Notes: generated from the letters alone by a model not told the origin. 64,000 bases of DNA from Linnemannia hyalina (GCA_019671135.1 JAHRHY010000003.1:2914001-2978000); one strand, 5' to 3'; positions 46,013 through 56,950 are shown, counted from the stretch's first letter. Program-made: numbers and translations.

Positions 46013-46372
46013 CTGGATTCATCTCACAAGGCAATGATCAAATGTCAGTAAGGTAATAGCATTCCAAAAAGGAGTAACAACACAATTAAAGATGACTCCC
46101 CTCTTCGCCTGCACCTGTGAGGCATCAGATGAATGACAGTGAGCATAACCAGGTGCAAAGGATTCCTGGACAGCGGCTGAAAGGCAATCACCCGTATGAA
46201 AGACAGAAAAAACGCTGTCAATCCACCCCCACAGGCACGATAGGAGCATAGAAAAGGATTCAAATAAAAAACATGATACCCAACAAATGTACTGGATACC
46301 TACATGACATACCTTGAGCGTGCGGAGACAGGACCTTCCAGGCGAAAAAGGGGTGTGATGATGCGTGTGATG

Positions 46373-46545
46373 AATAGAATGGCGAAGGCGTGGGAGTGAT
46401 GGCAACGGTGAGAGATGAAAAGAAGGTGGGGGAGTGGTGGCAAGGGTGAGGGATGACACGAAGGCGATGAAGGCGTGAGAGTGGTGAGTGATGAAGAGAA
46501 GGGCGAGGGAGTGGCGGCAACGGCGAAGGCGATAAGGTGATAAAC
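46373..46545. repeat. Minisatellite with ~65-bp imperfect units
   Basis: Three diverged copies of a purine-rich unit (GATGAAAAGAAGGTGGGGGA-like, then GTGGTGGCAAGGGTGAGGG-like) begin near 46378, 46440 and 46490. The repeat lies just upstream of the six-exon gene and beyond the end of the Fanzor unit. Confidence 0.6.
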
Positions 46546-46565
46546 AGGAGCATAGTGGAACAACG

Positions 46566-46606
46566 GGCGCATAAATTACGTCACCGAAGTGAGTAATCGT
46601 TGCGCC
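46566..46606 (-). ncRNA. Candidate structured RNA or element-end hairpin with UUCG tetraloop
   Basis: A long hairpin is seen directly. The outer stem GGCGCA (46566-46571) pairs with TGCGCC (46601-46606). After a 3x3 internal loop, ATTAC (46575-46579) pairs with GTAAT (46593-46597), and TCAC (46581-46584) with GTGA (46589-46592), leaving one bulged base. On the minus strand, the sense of the Fanzor gene, the loop reads C-UUCG-G, the extra-stable RNA tetraloop. It lies about 146 bases past the Fanzor stop codon. TnpB and Fanzor guide RNAs are known to come from the 3' flank of the nuclease gene, so this could be part of such an RNA or mark the element end. That link is inference. Confidence 0.45.
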
Positions 46607-46751
46607 TTCCGTAACCCAAACGCAGACCTATGTATATGATGGTCTGTCTAAATGAAGAAAAGCTTTTTTTGCGTCGACGAGGTTCAGCTTCCTCCGCTTC
46701 AGGTGCCATCCGATCAACGCCTGCCTCCACGTCTTTCACGGCCAAAGGTGT

Positions 46752-48368
46752 TCACATAGACTCGACAGACTGAGTGTTCTCCTCCATTTCCCAGATGTAG
46801 ACTCCGTTCTTGTCGTCAAGTAAGTGTCCCTGGATGATGTTACACATGTTATGAGCAGCCATAACGTCTCTGTGAATCTTGGCGCCACAAGTGGGGCAAT
46901 ACAGCTAACGGATGTCGACTTGGCAACAAACTCGAGACACACTAGACACCGCTTGGACGTAGAGTATTCATTGACTCCGACTATGATATAATCCAAAGAT
47001 CGGGCCTAAATAAAGCAAGACCAGAACAAGAAAACATTAATCGAAGATCCTTTGTGGAGGTGGGTTCAAGAAAAGCTCGGCTGCTTACCAACTGCACAAA
47101 GTACTTGAGAAATGCTGTGTGGAGGGACGACAACCGTGAACTCGAAGAGAACTCTCCGAGTCCTACACCGATGATGACCTTATTTTTTCCGTCCCGTTTC
47201 GCGCCTGGAGTACCTCCAACCAACTCTAAATGGCGTTTTCCGACCAGTTTGAACTCTTGATCCCTTGCTCGCTTTGCATCCCACTGGTGCAGATCCGACT
47301 CAACAACCCTGGGCCGCTTGACATGCTCGGTGATCGATGCTTCTGGTCCACGGAGCGGCGGCAAGTTGGTCTCCTTGTGAGCGATTGACTCCGTGCCCTC
47401 GACTGCACGTCCCTTCCTCTGTTCGAGCCATCGTCTGTGTTTGAATGTTGGCTGGTAGATGGCCTTCTGGCTGACTGCCAGGTTGTGTAACTGAGTTGAC
47501 ATAGGTATATCGATCTCGGTGATGGCTCCTTGCTTCTCTTCATCAGTTGAAGTAACCGACGCGGACGAAGGTAAGATGGCACTAGCGCCAACGACAAATA
47601 CCTGCCCCAGGTCAATCCCGAGAAACTTGATATCGTTGGGGTCACAATTCCAGATCCGGTTGACGTCCTCCGTCGTCTTGACCACGTTACGGATCTCCGT
47701 GAGGTAGTGGTCGGTGCATCCAAGCGTCGATATTAGCGAGTCTGGCCGCTTGTCCTCACGCAATCGTTGATACTTGACACAACTGAGCTCTCTCAGTTTG
47801 AAAGCGAGCAGCTGGATCCGATATCCGTCTGTCTTGATTGACCCTCGGAAAACATAGCCCCTACTCGAATACGAAACCTTGGGATTGAGATGTGAGTAGC
47901 TATATCACCAATCGACATATGGTGCGCGGATCGGGACCAGTGCTTCTGTTTCCTCCTCTCGTCCTCTGTAAATCCTCCAATGTCGGTGAAAAGCCTGTTG
48001 ATCATCTCTCTTGGGTCGAGGTTTTTGAGCCAACCAACAACATCCTCCTGAGGAATACGGGTAAGGTCGGCGAAGGATGGGAGAGTTGGATGGGCGTAAC
48101 CCTGTAGCTGTTTCCGTAGGGTCACGTTTGTCAGAATGAGAAAGTTCTCCGTTGGGGTCTTGTCTGGATTGACATGATCTGGAGCGCTTCGGGTAAGAGT
48201 CCTTTCTTCTTCTGCTGCTGAATCTGGCAACGTTAAGGAGGGAAAGGTGGCGACGAATGAATTCGATGAACTGGATGAGCTTGATGAGGAACGCCCTGGT
48301 ACTTGCTGTAGCCTCGTCGGGTGTGCGCATTTTTGATAGGTGTCTTGCCACCAATCCTTGTTGGTCAC
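46752..48368 (-). pseudogene. Frameshifted Fanzor (eukaryotic TnpB-like RNA-guided nuclease)
   Basis: A reading frame starts at 48368 (MTNKDWW...) and runs to GAMFSEG. Near 47848-47853 the frame changes and continues as RGSIKTDGYRIQLLAFKL, STLGCTDHYLTEIRNVVKT and FLGIDLGQVFVVGAS (RuvC-I Asp codon at 47611-47613), then VIIGVGLGEFSSSS (candidate Glu at 47152-47154). An 83-base intron (47088-47006, phase 0) follows, then LDYIIVGVNEYSTSKRCLVC (first half of the zinc ribbon). A second frame change near 46900-46908 leads to YCPTCGAKIHRDVMAAHNMC (second Cys pair and RuvC-III Asp) and the stop at 46752. All catalytic and zinc residues survive, so the gene broke recently, or the shifts are assembly errors. 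Fanzors cut DNA guided by an RNA from the element 3' end. A Ser run lies near the N-terminus. Confidence 0.82.
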
Positions 48369-48690
48369 TGATGATCGCGCTGATCAATTGTACATGGCCA
48401 GGAAGTGTTCTCGCTGTATGTTATTAGGCTCTCGATGGAGCAGTCAACAAAGAGCTAGTTTTTTTTTCCACAGGGTCGCTTTTGCTTCGCTCTTATTAAG
48501 TAAGGCAGCATATGCAACCTCATCTTACCCTAGTTCTCTCTTTCTCCCTTTTCCACACTCGTGTAACAATAAAAAGGCATACACAATCTCAAATAAGTCG
48601 ACGAGGCCAGCGAGAAGGGAAAAAAAAGCAAATCGCTCTTCGACCCATGGTTCATGCATGGACCACGGTGAGGCGATCGGGCGCCAGTTG
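48335..48690. repeat. Right copy of the direct repeat: 5' end of the Fanzor unit
   Basis: This matches 40990-41420 in order and orientation. It overlaps the first codons of the Fanzor frame and its upstream flank, probably including the promoter and the outer end of the element. Confidence 0.75.
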
Positions 48691-48754
48691 GTCTATATTA
48701 CGATACTCCTCGGTCACCTCAAGACTGTCATCACATACAACTCTCCCTTCTGGG

Positions 48755-48841
48755 ATGGAGCTGGACCTCCAGTCGTGCCCCGAGGAGATTCAGCAGGAAA
48801 TTTTCCGGATGCTACCCATCGTCGTACAAGCCCGAAAATAA
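48755..48841 (+). pseudogene. Truncated F-box-like fragment
   Basis: An 28-codon frame reads MELDLQSCPEEIQQEIFRML then PIVVQARK and stops. CPEEIQQEIFRMLP resembles the first helix of an F-box (LPxEIxxxIFxxLP), but nothing follows in frame. Probably a captured or truncated copy of an F-box gene. Confidence 0.35.
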
Positions 48842-49040
48842 TTCGACATTCAAACAGGGGCAAAGGTTTCGACGTGTCTCGCCACTTTCTTTGCCGTTAC
48901 ATTTATTTGCCTTCCCAATAATAAAAAGGGAAAAAGAAAAAGATAAAAAAAAAGAAAGAATGCAATTGAGATGACTGGATGGGAGAGGGGATGGCTATGT
49001 ACAGATCAATTACTCGTTTCTTGGACCTCCAATGGCCATA

Positions 49041-50949
49041 TCAACGGTTACTCAGGACCAGCCCAAGGAACTATTATGAGAAAAGAAGACGTGAACACAA
49101 AGAGTAAGTAAGATGGGCCAGGGCGGTAGTGCTCACAAGGTGGCATGTTACACCTTCATTTGAGATATGATTCGCTTCCTGATCAATGGTAGTGGCGGCA
49201 GCTCAGCCCAACCAATACCCGTGTTGCCTAAGGAACACACACGGACACACATGCATACATATAAACAAACAACAGAACAAAAAAAACATACCTGTTCATA
49301 AGTCATGGTGACAATACCAACCCCCTGGGTATCATACCTCCGGAAGCTCTCCGTCAACGCTTGGATCGTCACACAACTCTGCACAAAGTTATCAAAACTA
49401 ATATCGCCCCTCCCCCTCACATCATACTTTGTCACAACCATCTGGACAGTAGAATCAGAGAGGTTGTATCCGAACCCACGGAGGGCCTGTTTGAGTTCGT
49501 GAGCGTCGATGGTCCCGGACCCGTCGAGGTCATAGTTCTGGAAACAGGCTTTCCATTTCTCGATGTAGTTCCAGAGTCCGATGAATTCGTTGAACGAGAT
49601 GGATCCTGACCCGTCTCGGTCGAACATGTTCATCATCATCCGCACCGTCTCGACTGTTTGATTTATTGATGAAAAGATACAGCAAGAGAGAAGACACGAG
49701 GAAAAAGGACAGGTAGTAAATGGAAAAAAACAAGCAATGCATTAGTCGGAATGTTGTAATCATGGTGCATGTCGGGAAGGGCAGGGGGTCGCAGGTTGGC
49801 TTTTGCCCTTTTTTTCTTTTTTTCTTTTTTTTTTTTCTCTATGATTAATTTGATTTGGTACGCAAGGGTCATCAACATCCCCGGGCATTTTTTTTTCTTT
49901 CTCTACTTTCTGCTTCAGCCAACACAACAGCCCAACAAAGAAAGCGAAAAAAAACGCTACGTAAAACAGGCGGAGAGGGTGGAATAAGAGATAACAGGAG
50001 GGAGGAGATGGAAGACAAGCACGAATGCCAAGAAAAACAGACACGCCATAATTCGTCTCCACAACCCTTCTCTTAGCACTGAATTTCACCGGCAAGAATA
50101 GAAAAGAAACTTACCGTTGAAGGGAGTCCAACCATCGCCGTTCATAAGGGCACGCTGAAGTTCTTCACAGGACAGACCGCCCGAATGATCCGTATCGACG
50201 GCATCGAACCAGTCCCGGAGAGAAGTCAATGCCGGTAGTGTGCCCGACGATGACCGATATGTGTTGCTACTATAGCTGTTTCCGCTGCTGATCGGGGAAT
50301 TGCCCATAGAGTGCCTCTGTTGTGCCTGGTATTGGTGAGGCTGCTGTTGGTATTGATGTTGTTGTTGAACAACCTGTTGGTGATGCTGATATTGTTGACG
50401 CTGGTGTTGCATGACAGCAGGAGGCCCTTGCTGGTATTGTGTGTAATGGTTGTAGCTGGCCGGTGGAGAGGGTTGTGTATTGTAATACTGTTGTTGTTGC
50501 TGTTGTTGTTGTTGTTGTTGTTGCTGTGGCGGTTGCTGGAGCTGGATCGAGGGTCGACTAGGTTGATGGGTGGCAGAAGGGACATACGTCTGATGTGGTT
50601 GGATTAAAGGAGTTGACGATGGTTGTTGTTGGGAAGCACTGGTCGTCGCCGTGGCGACCATTGAAGTCATGAACGGGGAAGAAGAGGTGCGCGCATTTGT
50701 TGTTGGTGCACCTGTTATTGCCGCTACTCTTGGTGACGCTGCCATTATTGTCGGTACGATCGCCGCATTGGAAATGGCGTAGGAGTACGAGGGAGGTAGT
50801 TGTTGTGAGGTTTGCCGTTGATGATTTTGATTTTGTGTGTTGTCGTTGTTGAAGTTTGTCATTTGAGAAAAGGTTGAGGAGTAGCGTTGCTGGTAATGGT
50901 GGTATGAGGGGAATTGCTGTTGCTGAAGATAGTTATGTTGAGTGGCCAT
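49041..50949 (-). CDS. Penta-EF-hand calcium-binding protein with Gln-rich N-terminus
   Basis: Three exons (50949-50115, 49653-49292, 49070-49041) give 408 residues, phases agreeing. The first 235 residues are Gln/Ser/Tyr/Pro rich, including a run of about 14 Gln coded mostly by CAA (50487-50528). The C-terminal half is a penta-EF-hand domain of the ALG-2/peflin type: EF1 DAVDTDHSGGLSCEELQRAL, EF2 MFDRDGSGSISFNEFIGLWN, EF3 YDLDGSGTIDAHELKQALRG, then degenerate EF4 (KYDVRGRGDISFDNFVQSC) and EF5 (YDTQGVGIVTMTYEQFL). The ten-codon last exon supplies FLGLVLSNR, matching the usual C-terminus. Such proteins dimerise through EF5 and respond to calcium in membrane repair and ER-to-Golgi trafficking. 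Confidence 0.93.
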
Positions 50950-51433
50950 GGATGTGAGAGAAAAAGAAGGTAAACAGTGGAAAGAGAGAAGTTCTTATTT
51001 AAAGGTGATAAAGGCGGCGAAGATAATGGCGAGTGTAACGACGGGGCGAAGATTGGAGCACAAGGTAAGAAACAAAAAGAGAAAAAGAGAAAAAGAGAAA
51101 AAGAAGAAAAGAAAGATCAACCGAGGTACAGGGAAAGAAAAACGAAAAGAAAGGAAGGACTACGCCACCCCTCGAAAAAAAAAGCGCGCAGACAATGATG
51201 TTAGTTGTATTTTTGAGAGTCGACCGTTTCCGATCCGAGAATACATAAAACGGAGAAGGGGAAAGCGGGAGAACGAGGGAGGACATCACCATCCTCATTC
51301 GGCCTTCGCCACATATGTTACTTATTACCTGAGGTAGACGATAAAAAAGGGTTTGAGAAGAGCCACGACGAATGAAGAGTCATCGAAAGCGCAGAAAGGC
51401 ACAGTAACGCCACCAATTTTTCTTTTCTACTCA
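50950..51433. other. Intergenic region
   Basis: Purine-rich (GAAAAAGA repeats near 51075-51110), upstream of the penta-EF-hand gene and downstream of the next minus-strand candidate. No gene seen. Confidence 0.4.
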
Positions 51434-52173
51434 TCACCAATCAATCACTCCCAGAACTATGTTCGTCTCGCTTTCATCCATCACTGTCCAATGGTCTGTC
51501 TTCGCGTGGGCAGTTAGAAATGTAGCAAAAACAATAACGGAAACACTCGCCTTCTCCCTCATCGTATTTCGTGATCCATATTCCCAACCCCGTGGCTGCA
51601 TGCCACATATGAATTCACTTGCGCTAGTATCATGAAGGTGTTGCATTTTTTTTTCTTGTCTCTCGGACAATACGACAGCGAAACTCAGTTCAGTGGGAAG
51701 TGATAAGCACATGGATATAACGCCATCAACCCCAGGTACAACGCATACCTGCCAACGCATGTGTGTGAGGTGCGTTAGTGTCTTGGCAGCAAACCTTCTC
51801 TACCTCTAGTCGAAACCACGTTTTGTTCAAGGTCTTCGATTCCCAAATATCAGGGTGGAGAGTAAAAGGGTGGTCTATGGCCATAAAACGCGCATTGTGG
51901 CGAGGAAAGGGGAAGTAGATCTTTTCACTCACAATACTGCCAAAAATAAACACGCAAGAGACATGAGTTGGTTCTCTTTCGAATGCGACTTTTTTTTTCT
52001 CCTTCATGTCTCGATGGACATATAACAACAGGGGATCCCCTTCCGTCCTCTTCTCCTGTTTGCTCTTCTTTGTTCTCTCCCCAATTCAAGGTATCAAACA
52101 AACTAGACCCATCTTGCACCTCATTTAGACTGTTCCATCTGCTCTCTCTTCCCTTCTTTTTTTCATTTTTCAT
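51434..52173 (-). CDS. Possible multi-exon gene, structure unresolved
   Basis: One exon is well marked: 51936-51749, bounded by GGCAG and G|GTATGC, coding 62 residues that include SEKIYFPFPRHNARFMAIDH and LEVEKVCCQDTNAPHTHALA. It looks like genuine protein. Upstream, WNSLNEVQDGSSLFDTLNWG near 52140-52080 also looks coding but does not join in phase. Downstream, RGWEYGSRNTMREK and TDHWTVMDESETNIVLGVID (stop at 51434) are open and could join through a GC-AG or a missed intron. No family recognised. Several pieces are likely real; the model as a whole is not proven. Confidence 0.35.
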
Positions 52174-53288
52174 TTTTCATCTTTACTTGATAAAAGTGCA
52201 AGTACCAAGGTATTGCACCGTAGTTGTGAATAATTGTTTGTTTTGCTACTTGCTTATGTATACTCCACCCTTTGGTTCTTGTGTTCGCCACTTCTTAGCC
52301 TTCTAAGGGCTGTGCTGTTGAACAAAGGCAATTGGTTACCCACATCTTCGACCTCTTTGCTTTTCCAATGGTCTATTGCTTTTTTTTATCACGTCGCTGT
52401 GTTCGCTTCATTCCTCACTCCAAAAAGACCATCTGCTATCTATCATCTCTTCTCCGCAACATCACGCGAACCACCAACGACCACCCTGGTCTCTCAATTC
52501 CCAATTCCTCCTTCTCCTTTCTTAAACACAAAACGCCTAATTGACCACTTCTCGCCACATCGTCACTTATTTCTATATGAAGCAAGGGGAGTACCAGGGT
52601 TCCGAGCCCATCCCTTCAACTACATGTACGTTTCTTATCCTCTCTGCTCTGCATGCCTCCGCCTTTCTCTTTTTATCTTTATATAACAAGGGCAGAAAAG
52701 GATCTACGACACAACAGTCCCAGGAAAAAAAGACTATTGCTATTTTTAACTCCCACAAAAAAAACTAAACCCTGACTTTGAGTGTCGTAAAACAAGGGTT
52801 GGGCGGATGGATGGACGCAGTCAAGAGAGCTCAGTGCGAAGCGATAAAAATACATTCACAGATGGATGTTTACTAAAAACTAAAAGAGGGTTGGAGTGGG
52901 CCATTTTTTACCATGGGCGTAGATGAGGAGAAAGAGAATAGGTTGATGCGGATAAAATTGAGTGTACAGAACAACAACAAAAAATGTTCTGGTTGGTTAT
53001 GAGCAGAGCAAGGACAAAAAACAAGAGATGGCCGGGTAAAGAGGTTCAAAAAACATAAGGAATTGATAGCTGTAAGGAGAACTATTGGTCCCCCCGCAAG
53101 CAATGGTTGGCTGCGAACAGAGGAATAGGGGCAGGAGGAGTGATAATGACGTTAAGAAAAGTAGAAGTGGGTGGGGCATGCTTCTTCTTCCTTGTCCTTA
53201 GCCCTCTTTCCAGACAGAGAGAGATAGGCAATGACGAAAGAGGCGATTGTTCATTCTTCTTCTTTCCTCGGTGGATGGGGAATGTATG

Positions 53289-53335
<47 letters not shown>

Positions 53336-54059
53336 GTGGCAATAGGCTAGGCACACTCTTCAGAGGAGAGCGACATTCGCCACTGCCACTCACTTTCAAC
53401 AGGAGTGCTCAATCCCCTTTTTTGTGATTTCGATAAAAGAGAAAAAGAGTGCTCTTCCCCCTTCCTCCCAGTTGATGCTCTCACTCCTCCTCTTCTTTAT
53501 TCTTTATTCTTTTCATAACTCTTTTTTTTTGACACTAGATCACCCGGCTCTCATTCCACTCCCTCTTTATTCTCTTTATTCTCCACCGTTTTGCTGGCTT
53601 TCATCTCTCTTTCTCTTTTCATTCCTTTTCTTGTGTTCTCTTTTCTCTTTTCTCACTCATCAACTCACAAGACAACAACAACAACATACCCTCTTTGGCA
53701 AACCAACTACTTCTAGATCGCCAATCTATTATTACCAGTCAAGACCTACACCCGGACCTCGACATCAACCGACAGTACCACTAGTACCACCAACCACAGA
53801 CAGACAGCACAAGCGCAAGCCAGTGTCACCCAACAGCACACAACAAGAAACGACCACCCCGAACTAGATAACGACAACAGACGACTCTCTCCTCTTTCTC
53901 CAGCTGTATACAATCTCTGGAAACCCCAAGCCTGACCAAGTCGACACCCAACTCCTCACTCTTCCGTCGTTTTTCAGGAAAACCAGCCCCCCTGGGCAAG
54001 GCACAGCACAACTCAACAGCTACCAACACAGCAACACACAACATACACACATACAACCG
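52174..54059. other. Intergenic region with TG microsatellite
   Basis: About 1.9 kb without a supported gene. It contains a near-perfect (TG)n run at 53289-53332 and a T/C-rich, then CAA-rich, leader (53460-54050) before the transporter gene; the latter is probably promoter and 5' UTR. Confidence 0.45.
53289..53332. repeat. (TG)n microsatellite
   Basis: About 22 TG units, seen directly. Such tracts can adopt Z-DNA. Confidence 0.95.
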
Positions 54060-56514
54060 ATGCTGAAAGAACGTCCCGTCCCGCTGCAGCTCGGCAACGC
54101 CGGCGCCCCCAGAGCCAAGGTCGACACCTCTTACACATGGCTGGCCATGTATTTCTTCCTCAACCTCTCCCTCACCATCTACAACAAGGCCATCCTCTCG
54201 ACCTTCCACTTCTCCTTCCCCTGGACCCTCACAGGAATCCACACCTTGTGCTCCGGGCTCGGCGCCCTGACCATGGCTCGTCTTGGATATTTCACCCCCG
54301 CCACTCTTGGAGAACGGGAGAATATGGTCATGCTCATGTTCTCGTTTCTTTACACTCTTAATATCGCCATTAGTAACGTCTCTCTGTAAGTTGTCCTTTT
54401 GTTTTGTGTTTTAATATCGCTTGTTTCTGGTTTTATTGTTTTGGAGAAAAGTGCAATAGATGGGATAGGATGGATAGGGGGTTTCATGGAGGAAAGAAGC
54501 AGGGGACATTCGGTTTCTTTTTTCTATTGCTGCTATCGACTTGTTGCATATGCCCCTGTCTGCGTCTCCTTTTCAATCATCAGCACACGCCAGAGACCAA
54601 AAGGGGCGGAGGATTCGGCCAGGACCTTGACTGGAAACGAAACTAGCTTCACAAGTCATCGCCCTTGTCTCTGTCAGGAAAACAGCACCAACACAAACAT
54701 TGATGCATGGAATTGGCTGCCTGCTTGGCTTGGCTGGCTAGGCTAGGTGGCACTACACACATCGCTGGGAGAACAAGGAGTTCTGGAAAAGCAATTTCAA
54801 CAAAAAGGAATCGACAAACCAAGGAAAATAAAAAAAGGGTAGAAGATTCAAAAGGGGTGGGCGAGGCACAGACTGGAACAAATCAACAACGCTTCATTGG
54901 AGACAAAGAAAAAAGAGGGCGCTGTACAAAGGAGAGGGTGATACCAAACATGATGAATAAGCAGACAGGATGATCTGGATTTGCAGAAGCAGGGAACAAA
55001 GGAATAATAGCAACCCAAAGGACGACGACATTCCTCGAGGATTTTCGAATTGATTCGATTCGATTCGATTCGAGGATAGGAAAGCGAGGAACCTTTTCTT
55101 TCTTCTTGTAACGCCTCCACGCCAGTCAACGAAGTAAACTGGACAAGTCAATCTCCCAACACTGCACGACGACAGACCGATCGTCCACCTTTGCAGGAAC
55201 GGAAGCAATTTCTAGGAAGATACAAGGGGAGGCGAAAAATTGGACGACATAAAAGAGCGTGTGAGGAAAGGACGACGATAACCGGGAAAACGAGCAAGAA
55301 AAAGAAGGCACAGCCTCATTGAGAGAGGAGTACATCTGTCTAGGCTTTCACATTTTTGTTCTTTTTTGTATTCTTCCTTGCTGCACCCAAAAGAGAAAGT
55401 GCTCTCAGGATTCTTATCGATCGCTTGAGAAATCATAACGAAGGCAGACAAACAAGAGCTAACTTTCCATACATTCCCCATCTCGATCTTGAACATAGGA
55501 ATGAGGTATCAGTGGCGTTCCACCAGGTAGTGCGAGCAATGACGCCCGTCTTCACGATTGCCATCTCGGTCGCATTCCTGGCCAAGCGATACAGTGGCAA
55601 GACCTACCTCTCCCTCCTCCCTCTTCTCATGGGAGTCTACATGGCGACCGTTGGCGATTACTCCTACACCGCCATGGGATTCTTCTTGACCGTCCTTGGA
55701 ACTGTCCTTGCGGCTACCAAGACTGTGGTAACGAACCGGATTCAGGTCGGACGCCTTCAGCTTCACCCTCTGGATCTTCTTCTTCGCATGTCACCCCTGG
55801 CGTTTGTGCAGACGGTGATCTTTTCATGGATGAAGGGCGAGTTGGACGATGTGGTCTCGTTCTGTCAAACGGATATGTCGTGGAAGTTGGTCTTTGCCCT
55901 CTTGGTCAATGGTATCATTGCCTTTTTCCTAAACTATGTCTCCTTTACTGCCAATAAGAAGACCAGCGCCCTCACTATGACCGTCGCAGGTACGTTTTCC
56001 TTTCTCTTTCCTTGGATATTGTACTCTGTTCTGGAAATCACATTGCATAGTTGCAAACTCTGACTTTTACTTACTTACCCTTTAACCAAATAGCCAACGT
56101 GAAGCAGGTGCTGTCGATTGTCGTCGCCGTAACGGTATTCAACACTACGATCGGGTTCCTCAATGGAATCGGAATCATGATCACCCTCTTTGGCGGTGCA
56201 TGTTACAGGTAAAAATCCCCCTTCCTTTCTTTTTTCTTTTCTACCTTTTCTTTTTCTTGTTGACATCTGATGCAAACCACAAATTGGATGTGGGACCTTG
56301 AAAGCACTTGCAATTAATTGACATGCTAATTTTTTCTATTTGTTTCACCTTGTTTGTTTGTTTTCTCTTTCAATGACACAATAGTTATGTAGAGTGGAGT
56401 GAAAAGAACCAAAGAGCTAGGCCCATGACCCCGGCCTTCCCCCCGCCTTCGCCCCCCGGTGCCCCCACGCTGTCTGAAAAGGAAGAGCTCCTTAGTGTCC
56501 GTGTCGTGAATTAG
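54060..56514 (+). CDS. TPT-family (triose-phosphate / nucleotide-sugar type) transporter
   Basis: Four exons (54060-54385, 55499-55989, 56094-56208, 56385-56514) give 353 residues, phases agreeing. Ten hydrophobic helices are expected; visible ones include WLAMYFFLNLSLTIYNKAIL, FPWTLTGIHTLCSGLGALTM, FTIAISVAFLAKRYSGKTYL and LVFALLVNGIIAFFLNYVSF. The motifs NVSLNEVSVAFHQVVRAMTP, NKKTSALTMTVAANVKQVLS and GFLNGIGIMITLFGGACYS are those of the TPT/DUF250 branch of the SLC35 drug/metabolite superfamily, usually Golgi, ER or other internal membranes. The substrate (nucleotide sugar or sugar phosphate) cannot be told. The tail is cytosolic and Pro-rich with an acidic EKEELLS. Intron 1 is 1,113 bases, several times longer than any other in this window. 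Confidence 0.93.
54386..55498 (+). other. Unusually long intron of the transporter gene
   Basis: Donor CT|GTAAGT, acceptor CATAG|G; the join gives NVSLNEVSV. Inside is a short (GATTC)n run at about 55049-55072. No nested gene is convincing on either strand. Confidence 0.75.
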
Positions 56515-56950
56515 AGGATCGGCAGGGACACACTCCCGTTCGCTTCACTTAGTCTCCATGGAACGTAACAAGGACCAACGAAAAGCACCAAAAACAACAA
56601 CCAACCAATCAACCATTATCAGGAATGGAGCGCCTCAAGACAACAACAACCAAAATACAAAAAAAAAAAAACTGTACAAGTATTTTAAAAATAAACATTA
56701 TCATCTTTTTTATTTCTCCTTTACCTATTCCATCGCATGTGTTTGTTGGACAGGGATATGAAGACGTTTGGTACTTGTGATGTGAAGAAGTGATAGGGGG
56801 TATCGTCATTTACAGCTTAGCCAGCACGAGTAGAATATCGGTGGCTTCTCGGACTTTAGGATTGTACTTTTGACAGGGTTTTTGTTTTGTGTATCTGAGA
56901 GCTAATGTATACGTCGATCCCTCGATCACTCCATGCACCTCTCACTCAGC
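56515..56950. other. Intergenic, tail-to-tail
   Basis: Shared 3' flank of the transporter (+) and the grainyhead-like gene (-); AATAAA at about 56690. No gene seen. Confidence 0.45.

Noticed and set aside
46373..46545. CRISPR-like array beside the Fanzor
   Set aside because: The units are contiguous imperfect copies without unique spacers, and the genome is eukaryotic.
47006..47088. A third frameshift in the Fanzor gene
   Set aside because: Consensus donor and acceptor remove 83 bases and restore the frame exactly, so this is an intron.
40990..48690. LTR retrotransposon with direct terminal repeats
   Set aside because: The repeats are in direct orientation, but no reverse transcriptase, integrase or primer-binding site lies between them, and the right repeat overlaps the Fanzor coding start.
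53424..53867. Open frame upstream of the transporter as an N-terminal extension
   Set aside because: It is in the T/C- and CAA-rich leader, has no family match, and the transporter has its usual length from the ATG at 54060.
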